A stretch of 40,127 nt of DNA from assembly GCF_029210395.1 (NCBI RefSeq), contig NZ_JARGDP010000024.1, positions 1 to 40,127 on the forward strand, in the 5' to 3' direction. Below, piece by piece: positions 15,765 through 24,837 of the stretch. Under the pieces are notes generated by a model. It had not been told where the DNA came from. It did no database searches and saw only the letters and a program-made list of their open reading frames with translations. Within the stretch, counting starts at the first letter, position 1. Each line of letters opens with the position of its first letter. The translations under genes were made by a program, and so were the position numbers. This DNA is from Petrocella sp. FN5. Lineage in GTDB: Bacteria > Bacillota > Clostridia > Lachnospirales > Vallitaleaceae.

Positions 15765-16805
15765 ATGAAATACAAATCAAAAATTTTAGCTTTTTTTATG
15801 GCAGCACTACTGATGGGGTCATTTGGTCTTGACATGCAGGGCGCAACTGTTTTTGAGGATGTTGATGGTCTTAAGGAAAAAGAGGCTATTATGTATCTTT
15901 ATAATAAAGGGTATGTTAATGGCGTAGGTGAGGGCTTGTATGCACCAAGTGCAACCATAACGACAGCACAAGCAATCCAGCTTATGGTAAACTTTATGGA
16001 ACTTAATCTTGAAGATATCCGATTCATTAAGGCACCACTGGCCACTGATTATTTTAAAAATGCCAATAACAATGCTTGGTATAGTAATGCCTTCATGGTT
16101 ACGGGGGTGAAGAATCCGGTTTTCCCAAGTGAGGTTCTTCCGAACCAACCGATGACAACAGAAGCCTTTATCCATTATTTGGTTAAGACGATGGAGCTTC
16201 AATATGACTTACCCATGATTAAGGTATTGCCACAAAGTATAAAGGATGGTTCATCCATCCAGCCCAGCTATGAGGGCACCATACAACGGGCCTTGTACTA
16301 TGGCATTCTTAGACTAGATGATCAAGGCAATATTTACCCTAAGGATTTGATGACAAGGGCTAGAGCCGCAGTCTTGGTCAAAAATGTCATGGATTACAAG
16401 GAGGCCCATGAACGTCATCTTGAAAATGCATTAAAGTTTGAAGCAAGCCTTGAGAACACGTCAAAAAGTGACGGCTACGGTATGCAATTTAAACTTACCA
16501 ATGTATCAAGTAAAGATGCGCTCTTAACATACAGTTCAGGTCAGAAATATGATTATAAGGTCTATGACCCTAGTGGAAATATGATTTATCAATGGTCAAA
16601 AGATAAGTTCTTTACAATGGCATTGGTGGATCAAGTGATTAAAAGTGGTGATTTTATAACCTTTAATGAAGTATGGCCCTATATGGATGATGAAGGCCAC
16701 AAGGTAAATGAAGGTGTCTATAAGATTGTCTTTGAGACCATGTTTTATCTTGAAGATACGTATATGACACTTACAGATACGGTCTATGTAGACTATAAGC
16801 AGTAA
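15765..16805 (+). CDS. SLH-domain surface protein with C-terminal BsuPI-like domain
   Basis: The 346-residue exported protein (signal peptide about 1-26) has three S-layer homology modules at about residues 29-79, 93-143 and 155-211; the last has the recognisable MTRARAAVLV end. SLH triplets bind pyruvylated secondary cell-wall polymer. The C-terminal part (about 215-330; LENTSKSDGYGMQFKLTN, YDYKVYDPSGNMIYQWS, FNEVWPYMDDEG) matches the pattern of the intracellular proteinase inhibitor BsuPI family. Here it is placed outside the cell, so protease inhibition is a guess. The start has CAAGGAGG upstream. It stands alone, ended by a strong terminator. Probably a wall-anchored binding or inhibitor protein. 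Confidence 0.85.
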   Translation: MKYKSKILAFFMAALLMGSFGLDMQGATVFEDVDGLKEKEAIMYLYNKGYVNGVGEGLYAPSATITTAQAIQLMVNFMELNLEDIRFIKAPLATDYFKNANNNAWYSNAFMVTGVKNPVFPSEVLPNQPMTTEAFIHYLVKTMELQYDLPMIKVLPQSIKDGSSIQPSYEGTIQRALYYGILRLDDQGNIYPKDLMTRARAAVLVKNVMDYKEAHERHLENALKFEASLENTSKSDGYGMQFKLTNVSSKDALLTYSSGQKYDYKVYDPSGNMIYQWSKDKFFTMALVDQVIKSGDFITFNEVWPYMDDEGHKVNEGVYKIVFETMFYLEDTYMTLTDTVYVDYKQ

Positions 16806-16832
16806 GCACCATAAAACTCAGTAATCTTAATG

Positions 16833-16880
16833 AAAGGCACCTTGAAAGTCGGTGGTTCATCCTGCTTTCAGGGTGCCTTT
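16833..16880 (+). terminator. Intrinsic terminator after the SLH-BsuPI gene
   Basis: AAAGGCACCTTGAAAG (16833-16848) pairs with CTTTCAGGGTGCCTTT (16865-16880), a 16-bp stem with one wobble. Confidence 0.85.
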
Positions 16881-17000
16881 ATGAGTAGTTTGACTTATAT
16901 AGGACCATAAATAAATGGTAAAATAAGACTAGATGATGTAAGATTATAGATGAGTTACTCTTATTTTCAATGCGCTGGTAATAAAAGATAAGGATTGTAT

Positions 17001-18839
17001 ATGAAAAAGAAATATATAATAGTTGGCTTATTAATTCTAATAATGGCATTGTCCCTTGGGAACCAAAAGCTTGTTAATAGATCATTAAAAGATACACCTT
17101 TAGCAGAAAATGGCTTTATGGATCTAAGTGAATGGGACTTTTTAAATGACGGTCCTATTGAATTGCGTGGCCAGTGGTCTTTTTATTTCAATACATTTTT
17201 AATGCATGAAGATTTTGGGGAAGGTACAGATGTCCCTTCATACGCTGTTACCATACCAAGCACTAAGAAGTCTATGGGTCAGATCAAACCATTTGACAAA
17301 GATACTTATTATGGAACATTAAGATTGGTCATCCAGTTGCCAGAGACAGATGATACCTATGGATTAAGAAGTGAGATTGTTTTAACAGCTTATGAGCTAT
17401 ATGTAAATGGACAGAAAGAAGATACAGTAGGGAAAATTGGAAGGGATGTCACCTCCAGTTATCCAAGCTATAAGGTTGCCAATACTTTTTTTGATGTAAA
17501 GAACCATACCCTTGAACTGATTTATCATACTTCAGACTTTCATTTTGAAGATTCTGCCATAATCGCCCCAACCTTTGGCCTGGCTAAACAGATAGCCTAT
17601 ATGGGAGAAATCGGATTAGGTCGAGACCTATTTTTATTTGGTATATTGCTGATTATGGGTATATACCATTTGAGTTTATATTGGATGCGTAGAAAAGATG
17701 CTTCACCTTTGTATTTTGGATTATTTTGCCTATTATTTGCGACACGCATGCTGTTGGTTGGAGAGCGTTTTATACCGAACATATTTGACTTAGATATTAT
17801 GATTTATGTAAGGATTGCATATATATCTGTATTTTTAGGATTTTCTGCTCTTTGTGGTTATATTTACCATACAGTATATGGTCTATTTCCCAAAAGATTT
17901 CAAAGACTAGCATGGTATATGGGTGGCATAGCCAGCCTATTAACTTTATTTATTCAGGTTCCCAGTATATCTATTTTGTTAATCCTTTATTTTGTCGTTG
18001 GGTTTATTATGCTCATTTATTCGATGTTTAGGCTTGGGATCGGAATTTATCGCCGATACAAATATGCCACAGGCTTATTGTTTGGATTTGTAATTTTGTC
18101 GGCTACTTTTATCAATGATTTTATTTATGAATTGACATTGATGAACAGCCCATCCTTGATACCACTTGGTATTTCCATTTTCGTGTTCACTCAGGCTTAT
18201 ATCATTGCATCTAAGTTTTCTTCGGCCTTTTCCTTGGCGGAGCATTTATCGGTTGAAAAAGAATCCATGCTATTAGAGTTAAAGCATGTGAATGCGAATC
18301 TTGAGAATATGGTGGAAATAAGGACACAGGATTTGCAAAAGGCATTGGATGAAATGGCTTATAGGTCAATGACCGATGATTTGACGAAGTTGCCCAACAG
18401 ACGTGCAATCATGAGTAAGTTAGAGGAAGTCGCAAAGTGTGGGAAAAGATTCTCCATAGGTCTCATAGATGTGGATAACTTTAAATCCATTAATGACAGT
18501 TATGGACACAAGACCGGTGACTGGACATTGATTGCCTTGTCAGAGGCGATGAAAGCATATGTGGGCAGTAAAGGCATAATTGGTCGCTGGGGTGGCGAGG
18601 AATTTTTGTTGGTATTGTATATAGATGATGCGGAAGAAGCCATGAAACTAGCCAATGGACTAAGGGAATATGTTGCCGGCTTGACATTTGAAGCTATGGA
18701 GGCAAACATAACCATTACCATTGGTTTAAGTGTTTGTGAAGATCGCTCATCTTTAGACTATTGTATCAATCAGGCAGACGAAGCCTTGTACCTTGGTAAG
18801 AAAAATGGAAGAAATCAATGTCGACAAGCAAAAAGATAG
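17001..18839 (+). CDS. Diguanylate cyclase with 7TMR-DISM-type sensor
   Basis: The ATG at 17001 lies 7 bases after AAGGA; a TTG two codons upstream is not needed. The 612-residue protein has an N-terminal signal/anchor (about 5-20), an extracytoplasmic beta-rich domain (about 30-200; ELRGQWSFYFNTF is typical of the 7TMR-DISM extracellular module), seven membrane segments (about 208-407), a coiled coil (about 412-450) and a GGDEF domain (about 455-612). The domain has DLTKLPNRRAI, the metal/substrate segment IDVDNFKSINDSYGH and the active-site motif GGEEF (531-535), so synthesis of c-di-GMP is expected. The inhibitory RxxD I-site is not seen before GGEEF, so product feedback by that site is unlikely. 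It is monocistronic. A possible effector in the window is PilB. Confidence 0.93.
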   Translation: MKKKYIIVGLLILIMALSLGNQKLVNRSLKDTPLAENGFMDLSEWDFLNDGPIELRGQWSFYFNTFLMHEDFGEGTDVPSYAVTIPSTKKSMGQIKPFDKDTYYGTLRLVIQLPETDDTYGLRSEIVLTAYELYVNGQKEDTVGKIGRDVTSSYPSYKVANTFFDVKNHTLELIYHTSDFHFEDSAIIAPTFGLAKQIAYMGEIGLGRDLFLFGILLIMGIYHLSLYWMRRKDASPLYFGLFCLLFATRMLLVGERFIPNIFDLDIMIYVRIAYISVFLGFSALCGYIYHTVYGLFPKRFQRLAWYMGGIASLLTLFIQVPSISILLILYFVVGFIMLIYSMFRLGIGIYRRYKYATGLLFGFVILSATFINDFIYELTLMNSPSLIPLGISIFVFTQAYIIASKFSSAFSLAEHLSVEKESMLLELKHVNANLENMVEIRTQDLQKALDEMAYRSMTDDLTKLPNRRAIMSKLEEVAKCGKRFSIGLIDVDNFKSINDSYGHKTGDWTLIALSEAMKAYVGSKGIIGRWGGEEFLLVLYIDDAEEAMKLANGLREYVAGLTFEAMEANITITIGLSVCEDRSSLDYCINQADEALYLGKKNGRNQCRQAKR

Positions 18840-18888
18840 GCACTTGGTACATGATATGCAGTGTGGACAGATGCATAAAGCTTTACTA

Positions 18889-18917
18889 TAGACACGATCA
18901 CTTAGAGGTAGTATAAT
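18889..18917 (+). promoter_or_regulatory. Promoter of the GNAT gene
   Basis: TAGACA (18889-18894), 17-base spacer and a perfect TATAAT (18912-18917). A second TATAAT-like sequence lies near 18953. Confidence 0.6.
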
Positions 18918-19033
18918 TTTCTAATAATAAGAAATACAATAATCGAGGCCTAGTATAATGTGAAAATTTCGCTTTGCTTCATGTTCATAAAGAAGAGAGA
19001 GGCTCCAGATTAGCAGACTGGAAGTAATATAAA

Positions 19034-19624
19034 ATGGAATATGTAATCAGAAAAATACACTCTGATGAAACAGGACGACTTGAAGACTTTTTATATGAAG
19101 CTATTTTTCAAAAAAGTAATAGGCATCCTTTGCCAAGAAAGGTCATTTATGACCCTTCTTTAAAGATTTTTTTTGAAAATTTTGGCAGAAAGGATGACCA
19201 TTGTCTCATGGCAGAAGTAGAAGGCAAGGTGGTCGGTGCTGTATGGACGCGGGTGTTTCCGGAGAAAGACCAAGGGTTTGCAAAAATGGAAGCAACACCG
19301 GAGCTTGCAATATCATTGTACAAGCCTTATAGGAAAAAAGGTCTTGGAAAAGCACTTATGGAACAAATGCTACAGCTATTAGATTCACTTGGCTATGAGA
19401 AGGTTGCCTTATCAGTGCAAAAAGAGAATCCGGCAATAAAACTCTACGAAAAACTTGGCTTTGAAATCGTGAAGGAACTGGATGAGGAGTACTTGATGGT
19501 CTATTACTTTGAGGCGAACACATATGAATCAGCTAGTATAGAAGATGTTGACCTAGACTTTATTAAGGCCATGGAGGCAGATTTAGAGAAAACCAGTCTT
19601 TCAAAAGAAGAAAGAAAGATATAA
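19034..19624 (+). CDS. GNAT-family N-acetyltransferase
   Basis: The 196-residue cytoplasmic protein transfers an acetyl group from acetyl-CoA. The GNAT fold occupies about residues 1-155: a beta-4 strand ahead of the CoA pyrophosphate loop PYRKKGLGKALM (motif A, R/Q-x-x-G-x-G/A type), and motif B as NPAIKLYEKLGFEIV. About 40 charged residues (SIEDVDLDFIKAMEADLEK) extend beyond the usual end and look helical. The substrate is not predictable. The ribosome site is weak (GGAAG about 10 bases upstream). It is monocistronic between its own promoter and a terminator. Confidence 0.9.
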   Translation: MEYVIRKIHSDETGRLEDFLYEAIFQKSNRHPLPRKVIYDPSLKIFFENFGRKDDHCLMAEVEGKVVGAVWTRVFPEKDQGFAKMEATPELAISLYKPYRKKGLGKALMEQMLQLLDSLGYEKVALSVQKENPAIKLYEKLGFEIVKELDEEYLMVYYFEANTYESASIEDVDLDFIKAMEADLEKTSLSKEERKI

Positions 19625-19634
19625 AAAAAGCACG

Positions 19635-19672
19635 CTAAAAGGAAGTCCTTTTAATTAGGGACTTCCTTTTAG
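19635..19672. terminator. Bidirectional terminator between GNAT and lipoprotein genes
   Basis: CTAAAAGGAAGTCC (19635-19648) and its exact complement (19659-19672) form a 14-bp stem. The A/T-rich ends allow function in both directions between convergent genes. Confidence 0.82.
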
Positions 19673-19730
19673 TATACTCTTAGAAGGTTAGACACTGCTA
19701 TAATCAATATGAGTACCAAAGAGATAAGGT

Positions 19731-20537
19731 TTACTCGCTCTCAGTGGTTTCATCGTTGATGTCATCAAAAAAGTTACCGTCATAGTCTTGAACGATGATT
19801 TGATTACCATGATCCTTTGAGTAACGGATGATTTGGTAGGGGTAGGTTATGGCTTGTGTGACCATATCATCTTTATTCGGTAGGGTTTCACTTACGGTGA
19901 TCAGGACCTGGTCATCAATTTTTGCCACATTAGAGACATAGATATCATAGCCACCGGTATTTCTTTCGCCAGAACCGATATAAACATAATAATAATCATC
20001 GTCTTCACGTATGAGTCCAAAGCCTCTTAAAGATTTAATGAATTCAATGCTAGGCTCTTCTTCGACGACAACTTCATACTCGATGGGTTCCCCTTCAGTA
20101 GTTGCCTTTCCAGGTGATGGGACCATAGTCACGCGATTTGCATAAGCCTGTACGGGGTAAGATTCGGCAACAGGTCCTTCGAAGTTGACTTTGACAGTCA
20201 TACCCACGATGAGATCCTCTATGTCAGCTGCTTCTTGGTCGGCATAGACTTTGGTCTTACCATCTAAGCGTACACTGGCCTTATCATAGCTTGTATCTGG
20301 GGTTATATCCCCTTCTACTAGGATATTAACTTGATCACTTGAAGCTTCCAAAGAAGTAATGACACCGATAATATCATAGTTTTCTTCCGAAGGTTCTTCA
20401 GCAACGGGCGTCGAATCATTTTCATTCTCATCTACTGACGTAGGGTCAGCATTGTCATCTGAATCATTGCTTGTGTTGCATCCGTATAGAAATAAGGCCA
20501 TTCCTAAGAGGGATATTATTAAAATGAATTTTTTCAT
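19731..20537 (-). CDS. Lipoprotein with DUF3221-like and PrcB_C-like domains
   Basis: The 268-residue protein has a lipoprotein signal (lipobox LYGC, Cys20), an acidic Asn/Ser/Glu linker (about 21-52), a beta-barrel-like region (about 53-140; IIGVITSLEASSDQVNILVEG, with DKASVRL and MTVKVNF) resembling the DUF3221/YobA type, and a C-terminal domain (about 160-245) with IGSGERNTGGYDIYV and ITYPYQIIRY, the pattern of the PrcB_C (protease-complex subunit) family. The ribosome site AAAGGAG precedes the ATG at 20537. It is surface exposed and monocistronic. Function unknown; a protease-related or wall-associated role is only suggested by the family name. Confidence 0.82.
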   Translation of the reverse strand: MKKFILIISLLGMALFLYGCNTSNDSDDNADPTSVDENENDSTPVAEEPSEENYDIIGVITSLEASSDQVNILVEGDITPDTSYDKASVRLDGKTKVYADQEAADIEDLIVGMTVKVNFEGPVAESYPVQAYANRVTMVPSPGKATTEGEPIEYEVVVEEEPSIEFIKSLRGFGLIREDDDYYYVYIGSGERNTGGYDIYVSNVAKIDDQVLITVSETLPNKDDMVTQAITYPYQIIRYSKDHGNQIIVQDYDGNFFDDINDETTESE

Positions 20538-20886
20538 AATATGAGCTCCTTTTCTTTTATCACGATTTATTTTTTTCTAACAAGTTCCACTAATACTTTT
20601 GACGAAATAGGAAGAAAAAAGTTGCCTATTTATAAGCTAGAATCAATAATATAAGGAGAATGAAGGATTATAGAGAATTTGACATGACAAATTACCTATA
20701 ACAATGGTACAATAATCATAACAATTATCGAATATTTAGAGAGATTTAGAGGTATTTTCTGAAGTGACGATAAATAAAAAAAAAGTCTGGTTAAAAGGTC
20801 AATACCGTTTGGTTAATATGCCCTCAAGAATGGTTGTCGGATGTTAATAAAACGTGTTTTGATTCTTAAGATAATGGGGGGTATTT
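20538..20886. other. Divergent intergenic region upstream of the chemoreceptor
   Basis: No gene is supported. ATGACA (20684-20689) with TACAAT (20708-20713) at 18-base spacing is a plausible plus-strand promoter for the chemoreceptor, leaving a leader of about 165 bases. AAGGAG at 20653-20658 precedes a possible 13-codon leader ORF that I do not consider established. The c-di-GMP-I riboswitch core is not visible. Confidence 0.4.
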
Positions 20887-22392
20887 ATGGACTTTATTCT
20901 GAAGAAAGCTAATTTTTATGCACTTATTTTATCTTTTTCTCTGTATTTTTTACTCTTGGTAGGTTTTATCATTGAGTATCTCAAAGGAAACAGAAGTTTG
21001 ATTTTCATTCTTTTTCTTTTTGCATTACTGTTGGTGACCTATGGCGCATCCATAGGCATTTACATAAAAAACAAAGGATCGGTGTTGATTCGATATCTTT
21101 TGGCAGGAAGCTTTCTTATACCCTATGGTATATCCATTATAAGTAGTACATCGATGGTTACCTTCACATTTATTCTGCCTATTTTTGTTATTGCTTTTAT
21201 GTTTTTTGACAGGAAGCTTATAGCACTTCTGGCTACTGTAAGTGGCATCTTAAGCATTGTCTTTGTTGTAAGGGCCATTAATCTGAATTTGCATAATGGG
21301 AATACAACCAGTTTGGTTGTTATGATTATCGTTATGCTTGGTTTCATCATAGCCGGCATGATGGTTGGTACAGTGAACCATCAAATGGTTAGAGATATCA
21401 ATATTTTCTTAGATAATGAGCATAAGAATATGGATATGAAACAGGCCATTGCCGACCATCTGGAAGAAATCATGGCAACCTTGACAAAAACCGCCAATGA
21501 GTTGGCAAATCATAGTCAAAAGTCTTCGAGCGTAGCGGATGAAATAGCCATTACCATCGGTGAAATAGCCGTAGGGGCTGGTGAGCAAGCCAAGGATACC
21601 ATTGAAGGCGCAAGTCATATTGAAGAACTAGGACGAAATATTGAAAAGGAACAAACCAATACCATAGACCTGAAAGAATCAACAGATCAAATAAACAGCT
21701 TGAAGGATGACGGAATAGTAATACTAGAGGATTTAACTGAAAAAACAAGAATGAGCGCAGAAGCCACTAAACACATAAGTGAGACAATCATACAGACCAA
21801 TGAAAGTGCCCAAGAGATTGCAAATGCCAGCGATATGATCAAAAACATTGCCAATCAGACAAATCTATTGGCTTTAAATGCAGCCATAGAAGCGGCAAGG
21901 GCTGGTGAATCAGGAAAAGGTTTTGCTGTTGTAGCTGATGAGATTCGTAAGCTTGCAGAACAATCAGACGGGTTTACAGAAGAGATTGCCAGAATCATCA
22001 ATCACTTAATTGAAAAGACATCCGGAGCGGTTAAAACAGTTGAAGCATTAACGGAAGCGGTGACACTTCAAAGCACATCTGTAGATCGGACCAACCAGAT
22101 ATACCAAGGTATCTCAGAAGCCATAGATAATATGAAGGTGGATATATCAGAGATGATCTTATCCTGCCAAGCTATGGTAGATCGAAAAAATGAAATTATT
22201 GGGACCATTGATAGTTTATCAGCCATATCTCAGGAAAATGCGGCAGGCACAGAAGAAGTATCAGCCTCCATTCAAGAGCAAACCGCATCCATGGAGATTA
22301 TCGCCAATATCAGCCAAGAATTGGTCAAGGTGACGGATGAAATGGCATCGACGATTATAGGTTTTAAGACACCAATACATAAGCAGAATTAA
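20887..22392 (+). CDS. Methyl-accepting chemotaxis protein with polytopic membrane sensor
   Basis: The 501-residue chemoreceptor lacks the usual periplasmic ligand domain: residues 1-170 form about six membrane segments with very short loops, followed directly by the cytoplasmic signalling coiled coil with no clear HAMP. The hairpin tip, which contacts CheA and CheW, is intact ([20 protein letters not shown], then [16 protein letters not shown]). The start has a G-rich site (GGGGGG) before the ATG. No other chemotaxis genes are in the window, so it must act with an array encoded elsewhere. Membrane-embedded sensing of energy state or a hydrophobic ligand is an inference. Confidence 0.93.
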   Translation: MDFILKKANFYALILSFSLYFLLLVGFIIEYLKGNRSLIFILFLFALLLVTYGASIGIYIKNKGSVLIRYLLAGSFLIPYGISIISSTSMVTFTFILPIFVIAFMFFDRKLIALLATVSGILSIVFVVRAINLNLHNGNTTSLVVMIIVMLGFIIAGMMVGTVNHQMVRDINIFLDNEHKNMDMKQAIADHLEEIMATLTKTANELANHSQKSSSVADEIAITIGEIAVGAGEQAKDTIEGASHIEELGRNIEKEQTNTIDLKESTDQINSLKDDGIVILEDLTEKTRMSAEATKHISETIIQTNESAQEIANASDMIKNIANQTNLLALNAAIEAARAGESGKGFAVVADEIRKLAEQSDGFTEEIARIINHLIEKTSGAVKTVEALTEAVTLQSTSVDRTNQIYQGISEAIDNMKVDISEMILSCQAMVDRKNEIIGTIDSLSAISQENAAGTEEVSASIQEQTASMEIIANISQELVKVTDEMASTIIGFKTPIHKQN

Positions 22393-22443
22393 ATATTTAG
22401 TTCATCACAAATGATTATACATGATTTATGACACCAATCATAG

Positions 22444-22508
22444 AACAAGCTTTTCTAATACAGATAGCAAAAAAGGCTATCTATAATTATAGAACAGCTT
22501 GTTTTTTA
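22444..22508 (+). terminator. Intrinsic terminator after the chemoreceptor gene
   Basis: An outer stem AACAAGCT/AGCTTGTT and an inner stem AGATAGC/GCTATCT form one hairpin, followed by a T-run at 22501-22507. Confidence 0.8.
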
Positions 22509-22842
22509 TTTATGAATATTTTATGAATAGTAAAAGGCTTATAGTTCAGTATACAAAATAAAATATTTTAACCAGAATATTAATGACAAGACATTAAACT
22601 TAATGGTATAATAATAAGAACAAATATTATACTATTATAAATTTGTGGTTGTATTATACAAATGATTTATAAGAAAAACAAATAATTACCAATAAAATCC
22701 AAAAATGTAAATCATTGTAAATAACAAAGTGGAGGTGATAATAAGATAAGAAGCATGTAAAGAAAAAGGAAAAAAGATGTCACCAATTAAGTACATTTGT
22801 AGGTAATAAAAATAGGGGAATAATAGTTGAGAAGGAGAGCTT
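22509..22842. other. AT-rich leader of the two-repeat lipoprotein gene
   Basis: No gene is supported. ATGACA (22583-22588), 18-base spacer and perfect TATAAT (22607-22612) make a good promoter, implying a leader of about 225 bases. An isolated GGAGGTGAT at 22732-22740 looks like a ribosome site but no start codon follows in position. Confidence 0.55.
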
Positions 22843-23943
22843 ATGAAAAAGATACTCTTAATACTTGTGATGTGTTGTTTTATTGTTTTAAGTGGGTGCA
22901 TGAGTAAAAAAATTAACTTAATGGATTATACGGATGTTGTATATAAAGGTGTTGACACAAGAGGGTATGCCGAGTTGGTCATACAATGGAATGGCCTTCA
23001 AGATACAATTAATGGCGATGGTGAAACCATTATTGATTATTTAAGGGAATATGAATTATTAAGAACCATATCATACAAGCTTGATAAAGAAGAGGATTTA
23101 TCAAATGGTGATATTATTAAAGTTACAGTAGAATGGGACCCGGAAGTGACTAAAAAGTATGGCGTTAAGTTTGTAGGAAAAGAAAAAGAAATAAAGGTAG
23201 AAGGATTAAAAGAAGCTATTGCCGTAGACTTATTTGAAGAAGTCCATCTTGAGTACAGTGGTGTTGCGCCTGAAGCCAGTTTAACCATTCGAAACGCATC
23301 TTCAGATGCATTTTTAAAAACTGTTGAATATACAGCAGATCATACTCGTGATTTGTCAAATGGCGATGTTGTAAAAGTTTCCACAAGACTATTAGAAAAA
23401 AAAGCAATGGATTTAGGTTATTTGATAGAAGAAAGAGAAAAAGAATATGAGGTTACAGGCGTGGATGCTTATATTACTGAATATAGTGAAATAGATAAGG
23501 CATCATTGGATGCGATGGAGGCTCAAGCACTTGACCTTATAGATGCAAGGTTAGCGACAAAGCATGATTATAACAGAATGATGTATCCCAATAGAATTTT
23601 TAGTTCTGCAGACATTAATACAGTTAATGTTATTGAGAAGGTGTTGCAAAACACTTATTTATGTGTACTTAAGAAAGGTATGCCAAAAAGTTATAATGAT
23701 GTCAACAATTCTATTTTTATGGTTTATAGGATTACTTTAACAGATGAAGACTTAGTGTCGCCAACCACAATCTTTATTCCGATTTATTACAAAGATATTA
23801 TATTACGTTCCAACTATAAGATTGATGTAAATATTGCTCAGGGGAAGATACTTAGCACGCATGATCGAGAATTTGATAACGTCTATAGATCCATTGTGAC
23901 TGCAAATAAAGATAAATACTTTATTGAAGAAATCAATCATTAA
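22843..23943 (+). CDS. Lipoprotein with two related beta domains
   Basis: The 366-residue lipoprotein (lipobox VLSGC, Cys19) carries an internal duplication: residues about 28-125 (YKGVDTRGYAELVIQWNG then LSNGDIIKVTVEW) and about 130-210 (YSGVAPEASLTIRNASS then LSNGDVVKVSTRL) share the same frame of a G/A-rich strand followed by D-LSNGD-hV-KV. The C-terminal third (about 215-366) is a separate alpha/beta domain with many Tyr and Asn. The repeats resemble extracytoplasmic modules seen in hypothetical Firmicutes membrane proteins, but I cannot name the family with certainty. GGAG precedes the ATG. It is monocistronic with its own promoter and terminator. Confidence 0.75.
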   Translation: MKKILLILVMCCFIVLSGCMSKKINLMDYTDVVYKGVDTRGYAELVIQWNGLQDTINGDGETIIDYLREYELLRTISYKLDKEEDLSNGDIIKVTVEWDPEVTKKYGVKFVGKEKEIKVEGLKEAIAVDLFEEVHLEYSGVAPEASLTIRNASSDAFLKTVEYTADHTRDLSNGDVVKVSTRLLEKKAMDLGYLIEEREKEYEVTGVDAYITEYSEIDKASLDAMEAQALDLIDARLATKHDYNRMMYPNRIFSSADINTVNVIEKVLQNTYLCVLKKGMPKSYNDVNNSIFMVYRITLTDEDLVSPTTIFIPIYYKDIILRSNYKIDVNIAQGKILSTHDREFDNVYRSIVTANKDKYFIEEINH

Positions 23944-23980
23944 TCGGTAATTAGGTTAATAGCATATGCATTTATAAATA

Positions 23981-24037
23981 AAGCTTTTCTATATATATAG
24001 TATTTAATGGCTATTTTTATAGGAAAGCTTGTTTTTT
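23981..24037 (+). terminator. Intrinsic terminator upstream of sigI
   Basis: AAGCTTTTCTATA (23981-23993) pairs with TATAGGAAAGCTT (24018-24030) with one wobble, followed by G and six T. Its outer sequences (AAGCTTTTCTA and GCTTGTTTTTT) are shared with the terminator at 22444. Confidence 0.82.
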
Positions 24038-24165
24038 GTATTAAAGTTACATTACATTGTCCTATTGGTAAAAAAGAGTACCAAAAAATTCAGAAGTATT
24101 CGAATCCTATATAAATAGCAGTTTTGTAACATCGCTTAAACGTTTTTTGTAGGCCCCATTTATGG

Positions 24166-24171
24166 TATAAT
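24166..24171 (+). promoter_or_regulatory. Putative -10 element upstream of sigI
   Basis: A perfect TATAAT lies 48 bases before sigI. A T-rich stretch 17-18 bases upstream is a weak -35. I did not find a convincing SigI-type promoter (C-rich -35 with CGAA -10). Confidence 0.4.
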
Positions 24172-24218
24172 TTATCTAATAGATAGAAGATACCTTATAA
24201 GCTGAAAGTGGTGGAGAG

Positions 24219-24833
24219 ATGGTCTACAAGGACAGGGATAAGTTTATAAAAGACAATATACCTTTTATAGTAAAAACAATTGCTGGGGTTACCAAGCGCT
24301 ATGTTGAAGTTGAAAACAGTGAAGAATTAGGCATAGCTCTAGAAGCCTTCAATGATTTATTGGATACATATGACGAAGAAAAAGGTCATTTTTACAGTTA
24401 TGCAAAAGTGGTCATCAAAAATAAATTGATTGATCATATTAGAAAGCAAGCAAGAGTGACAGTTGTAAGTATTGAGGAGCATCATGCGATTAAAGACGAT
24501 TTGGATGATGAAGCAATCGTACGACAGGAACTCATACGTTATAAAGAGATCCTAAATAGGCATGGCATCAGCTTTGAATTGTTGGCATCTCATAAGCCGG
24601 TTCATAAGAACACAAAGGATATGGTTTTTGAACTGGCACTTATGATTTTGAGAAACACTCAAATGGTACAACATCTTGTTGAAAAGAAAAGATTACCTAT
24701 GACAAAAATTAGTAAGGATTACGGTGTATCTATTCGATTTATAAAGAGCCACAAATATACAATTACGGCCATAATCTTGGCTCACGAGTATAAGATTCAA
24801 TGTGTTATGGATTATTTTGATTATGAAAGGTGA
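24219..24833 (+). CDS. sigI: RNA polymerase sigma factor SigI, short form
   Basis: The 204-residue protein matches SigI: region 2-like IPFIVKTIAGVTKRYVEVENSEELGIAL with AFNDLLDTYDEEKGHFYSYAKVVIKNKLIDHIRKQ, followed by the SigI-specific C-terminal helical domain ending in an HTH-like segment (LPMTKISKDYGVSIRFIKSHK). It directs RNA polymerase to SigI promoters, in Clostridia often for cell-envelope or polysaccharide-degradation genes. It is shorter than typical SigI (about 240-250 residues). The N-terminus lacks roughly 20 residues, and an in-frame stop at 24198-24200 prevents upstream extension. GGTGGAG lies unusually close to the ATG. It is followed by rsgI 5 bases later, the standard pairing. 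Confidence 0.9.
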   Translation: MVYKDRDKFIKDNIPFIVKTIAGVTKRYVEVENSEELGIALEAFNDLLDTYDEEKGHFYSYAKVVIKNKLIDHIRKQARVTVVSIEEHHAIKDDLDDEAIVRQELIRYKEILNRHGISFELLASHKPVHKNTKDMVFELALMILRNTQMVQHLVEKKRLPMTKISKDYGVSIRFIKSHKYTITAIILAHEYKIQCVMDYFDYER

Positions 24834-24837
24834 TACC

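Noticed and set aside
20653-20702. A 13-codon leader peptide upstream of the chemoreceptor
   Set aside because: AAGGAG precedes an ATG, but the ORF overlaps the likely -35 element and nothing else supports translation.
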